Shown: positions 37,064-45,932, numbered from the stretch's first letter. The stretch: DNA of 64,000 nucleotides from Paenibacillus endophyticus (GCF_014192395.1 NZ_JACHXW010000025.1:1-64000); one strand, 5' to 3'. Notes: a model not told the origin generated them from the sequence alone. Made by a program: numbers and translations.

Positions 37064-38008
37064 CTATGCCCCAAACAGCCTCATGAGCAATATGCCGGCA
37101 AATGCAAGCGAAATACCTGTTATCTCAAGTGGCGTGAAACGCTCCTTCACGACAAAACGCGTGTACAGCAAGACGATCAGCACATTCAGTGCCGTAACGG
37201 CCGATACAAGTCCAGCTTTGCCGAGGTCGAATGCCGTAACGATCAGCATCATGCCAACCGCATTCGTCGTTCCGACAGCCAGCCCAACTGCAAATGTTCG
37301 CTTTGCCGTCCATAGCGCTGGTTCCACTGCCCGGCCTTCTGAAGTACGCTGCGAAGAAACGGCTACCTCCTGTACATGATTGCCCGAATCGCTCAGCGCA
37401 AGCGCGCGCTTTCCGCGTTCGCTCTGAAGGTCCCGCAGCCACCATAGCCCGAAACAAGTCGCGCCCGTTATAAACATAAAAAACATGGTTGGAAACAAAT
37501 CCGCTTCCATCAGCGTCGACCATTTCCCTGACAGATCATTGGCAGCAAACAGCAGCATGGCTAACAGCCCCCACTGCGCTCCTTGCAGATTGCGCAGGGA
37601 AATATCATTCGATAGACGCACTAGGAGCACGCCTCCGATGATTACAACAAAAGCGATCAGCTGCATCGCATGAAGCTTCTCCTGCCACAATCCGAATGCA
37701 ACGATGACGACAACGACAGACGGAAGCGCCGTCAATATCGCGACTAACGATGCTTTCCCGACTGCAAAGCCCTTGAACATGCTTGCGTTGGCTCCAAACG
37801 AGAATAGCCCCATTTGTATGCCGATAAGCGCCGCAATCGTCCAATGCGAAGAGAACACAAGCGCACAAATTCCATTTACAATAGCACCCATGCTGAACGT
37901 GCCGCATAGCAATAGATTGCGATTTATCGGTTTTTGGCTGGTCCAATGATAGAGAATGCCGCGCAAGCCAAAACAAAGGGCGGCGAACACCGAATAAGTT
38001 AGCCACAT
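37064..38008 (-). CDS. EamA/DMT-superfamily membrane transporter
   Basis: 314 residues with about ten predicted membrane helices in two repeated halves. The first begins MWLTYSVFAALCFGLRGILYHWT and the second starts near FAVGLAVGTTNAVGMMLIV. A hydrophilic insert with charged residues (RDLQSERGKRALALSDSGNHVQEV) lies between the halves. Substrate unknown. Monocistronic, ending at the bidirectional terminator. GGGGAG lies ten bases before ATG. Confidence 0.85.
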   Translation of the reverse strand: MWLTYSVFAALCFGLRGILYHWTSQKPINRNLLLCGTFSMGAIVNGICALVFSSHWTIAALIGIQMGLFSFGANASMFKGFAVGKASLVAILTALPSVVVVIVAFGLWQEKLHAMQLIAFVVIIGGVLLVRLSNDISLRNLQGAQWGLLAMLLFAANDLSGKWSTLMEADLFPTMFFMFITGATCFGLWWLRDLQSERGKRALALSDSGNHVQEVAVSSQRTSEGRAVEPALWTAKRTFAVGLAVGTTNAVGMMLIVTAFDLGKAGLVSAVTALNVLIVLLYTRFVVKERFTPLEITGISLAFAGILLMRLFGA

Positions 38009-38127
38009 GCGAACGAATCTCCCCTCTCTAAGATCAAGCCTATATGGCTGATAAACATAATAGGACTTATCATATCAAGCGGAGCTGCATTTGTCTGTAT
38101 CTATTCAGAGGCAATCACCTCAATTAA

Positions 38128-38326
38128 GCTATATAAGTTGAACCAGAAATTTGCGTTTGGGGCGCTGTGCGATTAGATCATACTTACGATCGCTGTTGCA
38201 GCCAGATTCTTCGATTTCATTAGACATTTAAAGGTGGGAATCCGGCTGCAAAGGCGAACATTTCTTTCTCCAGAACGATCTTCTCGCTTCGCTTAACCTT
38301 CATTTTCTATGTTCAACTTATATAGC
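38128..38326. mobile_element. MITE-like element, copy 2
   Basis: 199 bp bounded by perfect 16-bp inverted repeats GCTATATAAGTTGAAC. Internal sequence matches copy 1 at 34482-34668. No coding capacity. TA-rich ends are compatible with IS630/Tc1-type insertion. Confidence 0.85.
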
Positions 38327-38434
38327 AAAAAATAAATATATTGGCTGAATATAGCATGGACCTTATAATAGCGTTAGAGACTGTTCCGCGTTTCTAGCAA
38401 CCGTTATCATTACATAGCGAATAAGGGGATTTCA

Positions 38435-39619
38435 ATGGCACAAGCTGCAAAAAGACCGTACATACCCGAGCTCGATCTCGTAAGAGCATTCGGCATTTTG
38501 GCGGTTATTATGATTCATGCTACTTCATCGGTCGTAGCCTCCTACGATCACCAAGCCGCGCTTTATCCGCTTTATGTTTTTTTGAACACCGCCGCCAAAT
38601 TCGCGGTTCCTGTTTTCGTTTTTTTAAGCGGCTTCGTGTTGTTTTACAACTACTATGACAAACCCTTCACTGCTGGAACAATCGGACAGTTTTACAAAAA
38701 AAGAATGTCCAAAATTTTAATGCCCTTTTTACTGTTTTCAATCTTTTACTTTGCCTATACGCGATTCATGCAATTCGGATTTGTAGACGTGCAAACCTTT
38801 ATCGGCTACTTCACGACGACCAAGTTTCTTAACATGCTGCTGTCCGGGAAAACGTATACGCATCTTTATTTCGTCATTATCATTATTCAGTTTTATGCGA
38901 TTTCCCCGCTTCTCCTGTATGCGGTCAAGAAATTCCCATTTCTCGGCAAGCATATCATCTGGATCGGGATGCTCGTGCAGTGGTTGTTTGTTTATAAGCT
39001 GGCAGGCGAGTGGGGAGTCAAAAGCCCCGGCAGCTATTGCTTCACCTATATGCTTTACTTCACGGCTGGCGCGTTCATCGGCATTTATTATATGAAGCTG
39101 GCGCCGTGGATCAACCTTGCAAAGCATGCGGCGAACCCTCGCAAAATAGCAGCAGCGATTGGGATGTGGCTGCTTTTCCTTGCATCAAGCATGCTTCTCT
39201 TCTACTTTCATTACGAGAATAGACTCTATAAAACAGCCGTTATTAATACCGATTTATTAGAGATTATCGATGAGGTTCGCTGCATTACGGCAGGCATCCT
39301 GCTGCTGCAGGTCTCCTTTTGGGCATACGCAGCATGGAACAAAGCCGTTGTCCGCGCCCTTATCCATATAGGCGCAACGTCCTTTGGCATCTATTTAGTT
39401 CATCCCTTTATCTTGAATCTGTACCGCAATACGAGCTCCGTAGGCGATCCAATTCTCTACCATGCCTGGGTGGTTGGCGGCTTCCTCGCCGCACTTCTTA
39501 TTCCATGGGCAATCGTTTCGCTTAGCGCTCCGATCAAATGGCATTGGCTGTTGTTCGGTCCGCTTCCGACCCGCAAGAAGAAGACCAGCGCTTCCGTACA
39601 ACCAGGCATCGAAGCCTAA
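38435..39619 (+). CDS. Acyltransferase-3 family membrane protein
   Basis: 394 residues. The N-terminus has ELDLVRAFGILAVIMIHATS, where R and H are the conserved catalytic-region residues of the family (OafA/WecH/IcaC-like). About ten membrane helices follow. Such proteins transfer acyl groups to cell-surface glycans or lipids. AAGGGG lies six bases before ATG. Stands alone and is followed by a hairpin at 39679. Acceptor unknown. Confidence 0.85.
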   Translation: MAQAAKRPYIPELDLVRAFGILAVIMIHATSSVVASYDHQAALYPLYVFLNTAAKFAVPVFVFLSGFVLFYNYYDKPFTAGTIGQFYKKRMSKILMPFLLFSIFYFAYTRFMQFGFVDVQTFIGYFTTTKFLNMLLSGKTYTHLYFVIIIIQFYAISPLLLYAVKKFPFLGKHIIWIGMLVQWLFVYKLAGEWGVKSPGSYCFTYMLYFTAGAFIGIYYMKLAPWINLAKHAANPRKIAAAIGMWLLFLASSMLLFYFHYENRLYKTAVINTDLLEIIDEVRCITAGILLLQVSFWAYAAWNKAVVRALIHIGATSFGIYLVHPFILNLYRNTSSVGDPILYHAWVVGGFLAALLIPWAIVSLSAPIKWHWLLFGPLPTRKKKTSASVQPGIEA

Positions 39620-39678
39620 ACCAAAAAAACGTCGCTATCACGAAGACAAGTGGCCCCACTCCGTGAGACAGAATAAGA

Positions 39679-39735
39679 CACCTTTAAGTTGATAATACGA
39701 TTGTAAAATAATCGTTCAACTTGGAGGTGTTTTTG
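39679..39735 (+). terminator. Terminator-like hairpin after the acyltransferase gene
   Basis: ACACCTTTAAGTTGA pairs imperfectly with TTCAACTTGGAGGTGT around a ~22-base loop and TTTTTG follows. Confidence 0.6.
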
Positions 39736-39850
39736 CTAGCCCATGGTTCTCAGTAACAATTATTTTGCAAGCGTCAGGTAATATTATTATAATAACCTCA
39801 CCACATAAAAGGCTGGCTTCAGCAGCCCACGGAAGGAAGACAACTCGCCA

Positions 39851-41839
39851 TTGAAAGCAACTGTGGATGTACAAGAGCACATACTGGTCTGGAATGATGC
39901 AGCGCTCAAAATCATGGATGTACGACATATGCGCATACAGGCCGGCGAGCGCGTGCTCCCGTACCTGTTCCCTGCCAGCGCCTTTTTGTACGTAACGCAT
40001 GGCAGTGCAACCATCATTATGGATGGAAACGAGCATGCTGCTAAGCGTTTCTATATGCTTCATGGGGGCAAGGGCACCAGCCTAGACATTATCCTAACGG
40101 GTGAATCCTTTCATTATTACCTGATTTTCTATAAAGCCTCCTTACCTCTATTTGGCGAGCAGCATCCCCTACGGCATACGGATCGACAATTGCCATTCTG
40201 CCTCCAGTACGGTTTTATTCCGCTCCACCCTGCCATCCTCTACGAACTGGCTGAGCGAATGCTGGGGGAATGGCTGGAACAGGGACGTTTGGGGCGGCTC
40301 CATGTCAAAACACTATTCTATCAATTTGTATATGAGCTGCTTCGGCAAATGGATCAGCAGCAGGTCAGCATCGTTAAGCCTAACCTTGCCGCTCAGCTTA
40401 TTCGCTTTATGCAGGAGCACTATGCCGAGCCGCTGACCCGCGAATCGCTCGCGCACACATTCCACTACAGCGTACCCTATCTTTCCAAGCATTTCCGGCG
40501 CGAAACTGGCGCAAGTATAATCGATTACTTAATCCGCATTAGGATGGACAAAGCAGGAGCGCTGCTGCAACAGACCGATTTAACTCTGCAAGAGATCGCA
40601 ACAAGTGTCGGATATGCAGACGTATCCTATTTCATCAGAATGTTCAAAAAGCATACCGGAGTAACACCAAAGCAATTCAAGGATGAGTCCGTACCTGCAG
40701 CGAGAGGCTCTTATCGTCCTATCATTAGGCTTGGATCATCCATTGTTCCGCGCAGACTTCGTCGTTATATTGATATTAGAAATGATAATCATTATCAATA
40801 TGGCGAAAAAGGAGATTTACTGATGTATAGAAGCAAATTACCTGCAGGCATTACGATATTGCTGTGCTTAACTCTATTGCTTAGCGCATGCTCCGGACCC
40901 GCAAACACGAATGCCGGGACTGGCACTGGCACTACGCAAAGCCCGACTGTAGGCGCAGAGAACAGTGCCGGCAATTCCAGCAACGCAGCAATCGGAAATA
41001 AAACCGGCAGCTCGGAGATGGTCACCTATTCCGCTGTTAACGGTGAGGTGCAAATCCCCAAAAACCCGCAAAGGATCGTCATGGTGGCAGGAGCCTTCAC
41101 GGGACATTTGCTAGCGCTTGGCCTAAAGCCTGTCGGGACCGGTGACGAGTCCTTCAACGGCTATACAGAAGGTAAGCTGGACGACGTTGTCAACATCGGC
41201 AACGATGTTCCGTACGAGAAAATAATGGAGCTGCAGCCGGATTTAATTGTAGTCTGGAACGACCCTGAAACAATCGAGAAGCTGTCCAAGATCGCGCCGA
41301 CCGTCGCTGTTGAATACGGAATACCTCTGCGGGAGCAATTGATGGATTTCGGCAAGATGACAGGTAGAGAAGATCAGGCGAAGGCATGGATTGCTGAGTG
41401 GGACGCTAAAATTGCCGAGTACAAACCAATCGTGGAGCAAGCGGTAGGTGATCGCACCGTTTCGATCTTCGATTCGGGAAGTGCCAAGGAATTTTATGCC
41501 TACGGCAGCTTTGGCAGAGGCGGAGACATTATTTATGGCGAGTTCGGTCTGAAGGCACCTCCGATTATTCAGAAGGAAGCCATCGACAGCGGCCAGGGCT
41601 GGGCCAAGCTATCGCTTGAGCTGTTGCCGGAATACGCGGGAGATTATATTTTTATTAGCGGGTGGACGGGCGTTGAGAATGCGGCTCCGGTTTTTGAAGG
41701 CAGTATCTGGGATAGTCTTCCGGCTGTCAAAAATAATCATGTTTATCGCGAGAACAGCCGCGGCTTCGTGTTAAGTGACCCGATTTCGTTGGAAGCCCAG
41801 CTTGCATTTGTCGTAGACAGCTTAACAAAAACGGAGTGA
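39851..41839 (+). CDS. AraC-type regulator reading in frame into a siderophore-binding lipoprotein
   Basis: One uninterrupted frame of 662 residues. Residues 1-130 form a cupin-like sensing domain and about 175-280 two AraC helix-turn-helix motifs (LTRESLAHTFHYSVPYLSKHFRRETG; LQEIATSVGYADVSYFIRMFKKHTG). From residue 325 the frame continues into a complete lipoprotein that has its own promoter and start (see 40823-41839). An AraC domain fused to a substrate-binding domain is known in B. subtilis Btr, a bacillibactin-sensing activator. Here, however, the joint holds a Fur box, a ribosome-binding site and a signal peptide. It may be two genes whose separating stop is missing. The start is uncertain: TTG 39851 has only a distant GGAAGG site. 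Confidence 0.75.
   Translation: MKATVDVQEHILVWNDAALKIMDVRHMRIQAGERVLPYLFPASAFLYVTHGSATIIMDGNEHAAKRFYMLHGGKGTSLDIILTGESFHYYLIFYKASLPLFGEQHPLRHTDRQLPFCLQYGFIPLHPAILYELAERMLGEWLEQGRLGRLHVKTLFYQFVYELLRQMDQQQVSIVKPNLAAQLIRFMQEHYAEPLTRESLAHTFHYSVPYLSKHFRRETGASIIDYLIRIRMDKAGALLQQTDLTLQEIATSVGYADVSYFIRMFKKHTGVTPKQFKDESVPAARGSYRPIIRLGSSIVPRRLRRYIDIRNDNHYQYGEKGDLLMYRSKLPAGITILLCLTLLLSACSGPANTNAGTGTGTTQSPTVGAENSAGNSSNAAIGNKTGSSEMVTYSAVNGEVQIPKNPQRIVMVAGAFTGHLLALGLKPVGTGDESFNGYTEGKLDDVVNIGNDVPYEKIMELQPDLIVVWNDPETIEKLSKIAPTVAVEYGIPLREQLMDFGKMTGREDQAKAWIAEWDAKIAEYKPIVEQAVGDRTVSIFDSGSAKEFYAYGSFGRGGDIIYGEFGLKAPPIIQKEAIDSGQGWAKLSLELLPEYAGDYIFISGWTGVENAAPVFEGSIWDSLPAVKNNHVYRENSRGFVLSDPISLEAQLAFVVDSLTKTE
40770..40798 (+). 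promoter_or_regulatory. Fur-regulated promoter inside the reading frame
   Basis: TTGATA (40770-40775) and TATCAA (40793-40798) are 17 bases apart. Over the spacer and -10 lies TGATAATCATTATCA (40783-40797), a perfect 7-1-7 Fur box of the Bacillus type. In the AraC frame it encodes part of RNDNHYQY. Expected to repress the lipoprotein when iron is sufficient. Confidence 0.85.
40823..41839 (+). CDS. Iron-siderophore ABC transporter substrate-binding lipoprotein
   Basis: 338 residues if translated from ATG 40823, which has AAGGAG eight bases upstream. The signal peptide ends in a lipobox LLLSACSG with cysteine at residue 23. A threonine/glycine/asparagine linker follows, then a FepB/FhuD-type fold (PQRIVMVAGAFTGHLLALGLKPVG; LQPDLIVVWNDPETIEKLSKIAPTVAVEY). 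It delivers ferric siderophore to an ABC importer. No permease genes stand beside it, so it must use a transporter encoded elsewhere. Regulated by the Fur box 26 bp upstream of the start. Confidence 0.88.
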   Translation: MYRSKLPAGITILLCLTLLLSACSGPANTNAGTGTGTTQSPTVGAENSAGNSSNAAIGNKTGSSEMVTYSAVNGEVQIPKNPQRIVMVAGAFTGHLLALGLKPVGTGDESFNGYTEGKLDDVVNIGNDVPYEKIMELQPDLIVVWNDPETIEKLSKIAPTVAVEYGIPLREQLMDFGKMTGREDQAKAWIAEWDAKIAEYKPIVEQAVGDRTVSIFDSGSAKEFYAYGSFGRGGDIIYGEFGLKAPPIIQKEAIDSGQGWAKLSLELLPEYAGDYIFISGWTGVENAAPVFEGSIWDSLPAVKNNHVYRENSRGFVLSDPISLEAQLAFVVDSLTKTE

Positions 41840-41861
41840 AATTCAGTAGACATGCGGTTTG

Positions 41862-42000
41862 TGGGCGGTTCATCTAAGATCGGATCGCCGCAAATCACAA
41901 AGAATCATCTACCACCTGACCAGAAAGCTAGCCGAGGCCAAAAAAGCTGTATTCGAATATATTGAGCTTTTCTACAATCGGCGGAGAACGCATATCTGAG
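41862..42000 (+). pseudogene. 3' remnant of an IS3-family transposase
   Basis: Two short stretches look like an IS3-type OrfB end: IGSPQITK (about 41880-41905) and, after a shift, EAKKAVFEYIELFYNRRRTHI with a stop at about 42000. No start, no orfA and no clear terminal repeats remain. Confidence 0.6.
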
Positions 42001-42047
42001 AAATAGAGCCAGACATTCTCCCTAAGAGAATAGTCTGGCTCTATTTT
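42001..42047. terminator. Bidirectional terminator
   Basis: AAATAGAGCCAGAC pairs with GTCTGGCTCTATTT, extended by ATTCTC/AGAGAAT, and followed by T's on the plus strand and A's before it. Serves the lipoprotein gene and the minus-strand collagen-like gene. Confidence 0.85.
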
Positions 42048-42102
42048 TGTTAAGAGGTGTTTCTATTACGAGAGGCTCAACCTCTCCTCGTACAGCCTTA
42101 TA

Positions 42103-43386
42103 TTAAGACAACCGATGAATCGACCATACCGTATCTGTTGTTAGAGTTAGGGTTAAACCGTTATCTTCATAATATAACTCAACTTGATCGCCTGCTTGCA
42201 GCTCAACATCGCCAGATAGTGTCACCGTTGCACTTTCGAGTAGGGCTCTCAAAGTCAAGACTAAAGGTATATTAACGTGTAAGATAGGCAAGTTACCTTT
42301 TATTAAATTTGAGCTGGCATTTTTCTTTACAGTGAAAATAGGATTTACAGTATCCCGCAAGCTTACGCTAACCGCAGCAGCTGTCTTATAGTTAATAGTT
42401 GCATGTATGGCATACTTGCCAGTCTCAGGCGCTGTAAATATCCCTGTAGTAGAATTAAACGTAGGACTCGAATAATATGGGGATGCCACACTCCAACTAG
42501 TAAACTTTGTACTACTACTTGCAGTGGTTACACCCGAAGCTGAAAACCCTTCAGATGTATATGAAGCCCCTGTTGGTCCAGTTGCACCTGGATCACCTTT
42601 ATCTCCCTTATCGCCTGCTGGGCCTATTGGTCCTATTGGGCCTGCTGCGCCTGGATCGCCTTTATCTCCCTTGGCTCCTGCTGCTCCCGCTGGGCCTGCT
42701 GCGCCTGGATCGCCTTTATCTCCCTTGGTGCCTGCTGCTCCCGCTGGGCCTGCCGCGCCTGGATCGCCTTTATCTCCCTTGGCTCCTGCTGCTCCCGTTG
42801 GGCCTGCCGCGCCTGGATCGCCTTTATCTCCCTTGGCTCCTGCTGCTCCAGTCGCACCTGTAGCTCCCGTTGAACCAGTTTCCCCTTTAGCTCCTTTATC
42901 ACCTTGGTCGCCTTTAGCTCCAGGCAGAGCAGGCGCCACTGCTTCATCCATTGTAATATGTAATGTTTGAAGCTTCTGGTTCCACACCACCTTGCCTCCA
43001 TATAACTCCACTAGAAAGCGAGCCGGAACCATCAAGCTCCCATTGACTAACTGTGCCGATTGCTCTAATGCTACCTCCGTTGTCTCCGTACTGGTGGTAA
43101 CTATTGCAGAAGCGCGTCCAAGGACGAATGACACGATAAACTCGACATCAGACAGCGTCAATGTTTTGGTTTGATCGTCCCAACGATACTTGGAGCCAAA
43201 AATATCCGCAGCATATTTAACGGAAATAAGAACTTTCCCATTCTTCACGACAGGAGGGACCTTCTGTTCTATTGAACTTCCATTCACGATCAACGATATT
43301 CCAGCTGCCTGCACATATTGTACAGAGATCATCATCAAGGCTAATAATGAGATAGCTACAGTGCTTAACCATTTCTTTTTTAGCAA
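42103..43386 (-). CDS. Secreted collagen-like protein with stalk and BclA-like C-terminal domain
   Basis: 427 residues. A signal peptide (1-28, ending VQAAG) is followed by a copper-amine-oxidase N-terminal type stalk domain (about 30-148, with PPVVKNGKVLISVKYAADIFG and GSLMVPARFLVELYGGKV). Then come 40 uninterrupted Gly-X-Y triplets (about 156-275, rich in GDKGDPGAA). The C-terminal ~150-residue beta domain resembles the C1q/TNF-like tip of spore collagen-like proteins. Expected to form trimers on the cell or spore surface. Monocistronic. Confidence 0.85.
   Translation of the reverse strand: MLKKKWLSTVAISLLALMMISVQYVQAAGISLIVNGSSIEQKVPPVVKNGKVLISVKYAADIFGSKYRWDDQTKTLTLSDVEFIVSFVLGRASAIVTTSTETTEVALEQSAQLVNGSLMVPARFLVELYGGKVVWNQKLQTLHITMDEAVAPALPGAKGDQGDKGAKGETGSTGATGATGAAGAKGDKGDPGAAGPTGAAGAKGDKGDPGAAGPAGAAGTKGDKGDPGAAGPAGAAGAKGDKGDPGAAGPIGPIGPAGDKGDKGDPGATGPTGASYTSEGFSASGVTTASSSTKFTSWSVASPYYSSPTFNSTTGIFTAPETGKYAIHATINYKTAAAVSVSLRDTVNPIFTVKKNASSNLIKGNLPILHVNIPLVLTLRALLESATVTLSGDVELQAGDQVELYYEDNGLTLTLTTDTVWSIHRLS
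42630..42845 (-). repeat. 54-bp tandem repeat encoding Gly-X-Y units
   Basis: Four nearly identical 54-bp units encode 18 residues each (GAK GDK GDP GAA GPx GAA). They differ by a few third-position changes, so copy number could vary by slippage. Confidence 0.8.
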
Positions 43387-43634
43387 AACAATTCCCCTTT
43401 CGAATATAAAAGCTATTAATACACATGAAAAATTGTACCACAGCTATACCGTTTTTTCCCTAGTTTTTGTCATAAATCGACAGAATATAATTATAACGAA
43501 AGGAGGGATTGAGCAGCCTTATATGTGTAAATGCAGGGGGAACATAGAGATGCAAGAGTTTGTTTGATACATGATGAATCGAACAAACAAGAATGCAGGA
43601 CGGAGTTTTATGAAATTACTTTTAGAGAGCAAGT

Positions 43635-43803
43635 GTTGACTCCTTGTTGACTTTGACGTCCCTGAGCACAGCGCAAAGAAGTACACCGCCACATGAGCGG
43701 TGTACTCCAAGTCATATACAACTATGCCGTTTAAGCCTTCTCTTCGTCACCAGTCGCTGCAGGGTTCTGAGGGTCAGAACTCCATTCGCTCCAGCTGTCG
43801 GTT
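43635..43803 (-). pseudogene. Rhodanese 3'-end cassette R1
   Basis: On the minus strand the frame TDSWSEWSSDPQNPAATGDEEKA ends in TAA at 43731. DSWSEW followed by an NP segment is the C-terminal signature of sulfurtransferases of the rhodanese/SseA type. Downstream come a terminator hairpin (AGTACACCGC/GCGGTGTACT, 43680-43706) and GTCAACAAGGAGTCAAC (43635-43651). No rhodanese sequence precedes the tail. The upstream flank reads WNHFQRI and is shared with R3. The rest of 43387-44151 holds no gene I can support. Confidence 0.75.
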
Positions 43804-43932
43804 ATGCGCTGGAAGTGGTTCCAAGGCGGGAATTTGGCATGTACAGAGCAACGAGATTCCTTGGTTTCATTGTGCCGTTGATGATGACGATCATGGACGT
43901 TGTTTTCGCCGCGCAACCGAAAAGCTCAGCTT

Positions 43933-44050
43933 TTAGTACGCCAGAGTCATTGGTTCGGAGAGCGAGAGGCGTAGGTGGCGCATGGCGGTCCAGCCCCAAC
44001 ATGAGCGGAACTTGCGAAGCTTCAAGCCGCCGACCAGCGAAAGAGAACGT
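43933..44050. repeat. Diverged duplicated segment, copy 1
   Basis: About 115 bp match 48537-48655 at roughly three of four bases, with common TCATTGGTTC-type and GAGAGCGAGAG blocks. It lies about 130 bp beyond cassette R1, as the other copy lies about 155 bp beyond R3. It is therefore part of the duplicated unit. No credible product. Confidence 0.55.
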
Positions 44051-44151
44051 CAGACAATTACTATCAACAAAAGAGCCGCTCAACAAGCCAATTTAATAAA
44101 GAATACACAAGAAATAAAGCGCGTATCATCTGTGATCATCATTACTAATGA

Positions 44152-45090
44152 TTATTTTAGTTGAATCATTTTTTGCTTGCTTATAAAATAATCATGTTCA
44201 AGGTTTTTTTTCAAAAAATCATCCGTATTCACTTCGGAAATTTTTGAAAATAAAAAGTAAGAATTTATTTCTTCATTGTCAATTTGAGTTATTTCATAGA
44301 TTTCACCCTGAACTTCATCTGCTTTTTCAGAGAAGCTCATTTGAAAATAAACAAAATCGAAATAGTCACTATATTGCTGGTAAAACATATTACTTGCTTC
44401 TGGGTTTGTAATTTCACTCAAGCCTTTAAAAACTTTATCCATGGATTTAGATTCCCTATTAATATCCGTTACAGCAACCCCTAAGTATCCATCATTCAAC
44501 ATACTATAAACTTCAACGTAATATCTCGCCATGTCAAGTCCACTTCTTGCCAAAATATATTGATGAGTTAGAGACGGCTCCCAGTCTTTGAAGATGTGAT
44601 TAAAAGGGGTAACTTTTTTAAATGGTAGGTTTTTTAGCCGTTGCTGTTCATCCTTCGCCATATTTATTGTGCCTGGAATTTTTGGTATAAAGTACTTGCT
44701 ATCAGATATAACAGTATACCCAAATAGAGATTTGTTATTGTCAAAGTATGTCAATACTATATAATCATTAGAATAGTATGTAGCAACAGAGCCTTGTTCT
44801 TCTTTAGCACTAATTGTTTTATATTTTATCTCTTCTAATACAGTAGGTACACCCAACTTTTTTTCTATGAATGTATAGTTTTGCCCTAATCGCAAATCAC
44901 TCACTTTCTGGGAGAATGCTTTTAATTCGGTTCCGGGTAACAAGTCTTTTCCAAAAGTAAAGGCTATAATAATCCACCCGCCGATTGTAACTAAAGCCGC
45001 AACCAATTCAAATATTTGTTTACTCTTTTCAGATTTTCTTTGAAAAAAATTATATATTTTAATTAATAACAAAGTTATTTTACTCCTCAT
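44152..45090 (-). CDS. Membrane-anchored protein of unknown function
   Basis: 312 residues. I do not recognise the family with confidence. One membrane segment at about 28-52 (ELVAALVTIGGWIIIAFTFGKDLLPG) follows a basic cytoplasmic N-terminus. The remaining ~260 residues are soluble and begin with a small repeat-like domain (LRLGQNYTFIEKKLGVPTVLEE), recalling proteins where a substrate-recognition lid starts LGxSxxxVxxxLGxP. GAGGTGG precedes ATG. Strongly AT-rich, alone between rhodanese cassettes R1 and R2. The position suggests accessory cargo, perhaps a membrane effector. Confidence 0.75.
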   Translation of the reverse strand: MRSKITLLLIKIYNFFQRKSEKSKQIFELVAALVTIGGWIIIAFTFGKDLLPGTELKAFSQKVSDLRLGQNYTFIEKKLGVPTVLEEIKYKTISAKEEQGSVATYYSNDYIVLTYFDNNKSLFGYTVISDSKYFIPKIPGTINMAKDEQQRLKNLPFKKVTPFNHIFKDWEPSLTHQYILARSGLDMARYYVEVYSMLNDGYLGVAVTDINRESKSMDKVFKGLSEITNPEASNMFYQQYSDYFDFVYFQMSFSEKADEVQGEIYEITQIDNEEINSYFLFSKISEVNTDDFLKKNLEHDYFISKQKMIQLK

Positions 45091-45590
45091 TTTTCCACCT
45101 CAAAAAAATCCCGACTTTCATATCAAATGATAAAATTACAGATGAAAATTTTATAATCCCTTATCGATAACCCCTGACATAGGTTAATAAAAAGTATTAT
45201 TATCTATGTTGACCTATTACTGAATCATTTGACTGGTCTTCCTTTAACTATATCTTCTTTCAACATCATTCAACCTAGTAAAAAGTAAATACCTTCCAAT
45301 ATAACACATCAATAATTCCAATAAAAGCCCGTTTCTCGATCTTTTGTACGACAAAACGAGATTCGTTGATATATCGTTGGTTTTATCTTTCACTTTTTTC
45401 ATCGTATTGACTCATTTTCAAGTCTGCTTTCATCACTAACTCAAAAAAACTCAATACGTAAATATGCAGTAACAGTATCCTCGCAAGAGAATGAGCTGAC
45501 TGGATAGGCTAACTTGTCGTTGTATGACCTATCGATTCATACAAACAAACGCTCGGTTCACTGTTTCTAAAAATGTTTTTAATACGCAGT
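45091..45590. other. AT-rich gap without a recognised gene
   Basis: About 500 bp upstream of the anchored protein. I see no credible frame, RNA or strong hairpin; it presumably holds that gene's promoter. Confidence 0.5.
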
Positions 45591-45745
45591 GTTGACTCCG
45601 GAGCCCCTGAGCTCAACGAAAAAAAGTACATCGTTGCATGAGCGATGTTCTTCAACTTACATACTGTTATCCGTCTTATCGGTTCTCTTCGCCGCCAGTG
45701 GCAACCGGATTCCCGCTATCGGAACTCCAATCACTCCAGCTGTCG
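45591..45745 (-). pseudogene. Rhodanese 3'-end cassette R2
   Basis: The minus-strand frame FRVESDSWSDWSSDSGNPV continues to ATGGEENR and a stop at 45676. A mutated hairpin (AGTACATCG, 45625-45651) follows and then GGAGTCAAC at 45591-45599. It is the same tail as R1, joined upstream to unrelated sequence (LVKAVPLAQSKGPAHCCKL). Confidence 0.7.
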
Positions 45746-45932
45746 GATTCTACCCGAAAGAGCTTACAGCAATGGGCTGGACCTTTGGACTGCGCCAAGG
45801 GAACGGCTTTTACTAGCCTATGGCGATCATTGGGTACAGCACTCGAAGACTAACCCCCATCATTCTTTAACATCACTTGTGATACGGTTCTCCGCGTTGT
45901 CTGTAACGGCAAGTTTTTATCACTCAAAAAAT

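Noticed and set aside
39641..39740. Possible left end of an IS3-type element
   Set aside because: GTGGCCCCACTC and the GGAGGTG stretch recall such ends, but the segment is better explained as the acyltransferase terminator, and no orfA follows.
42630..42845. Regularly spaced repeats that could suggest a CRISPR array
   Set aside because: They are contiguous 54-bp coding units without spacers, inside a collagen-like frame.
42507..42970. Long plus-strand frames over the collagen-like gene (118 and 148 codons)
   Set aside because: They are shadows of the Gly-X-Y repeat; composition is a product of the repeated DNA and no ribosome-binding site is present.
43644..44096. 150-codon plus-strand frame
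   Set aside because: Runs antisense over the rhodanese tail and terminator, no ribosome-binding site, low-quality composition.
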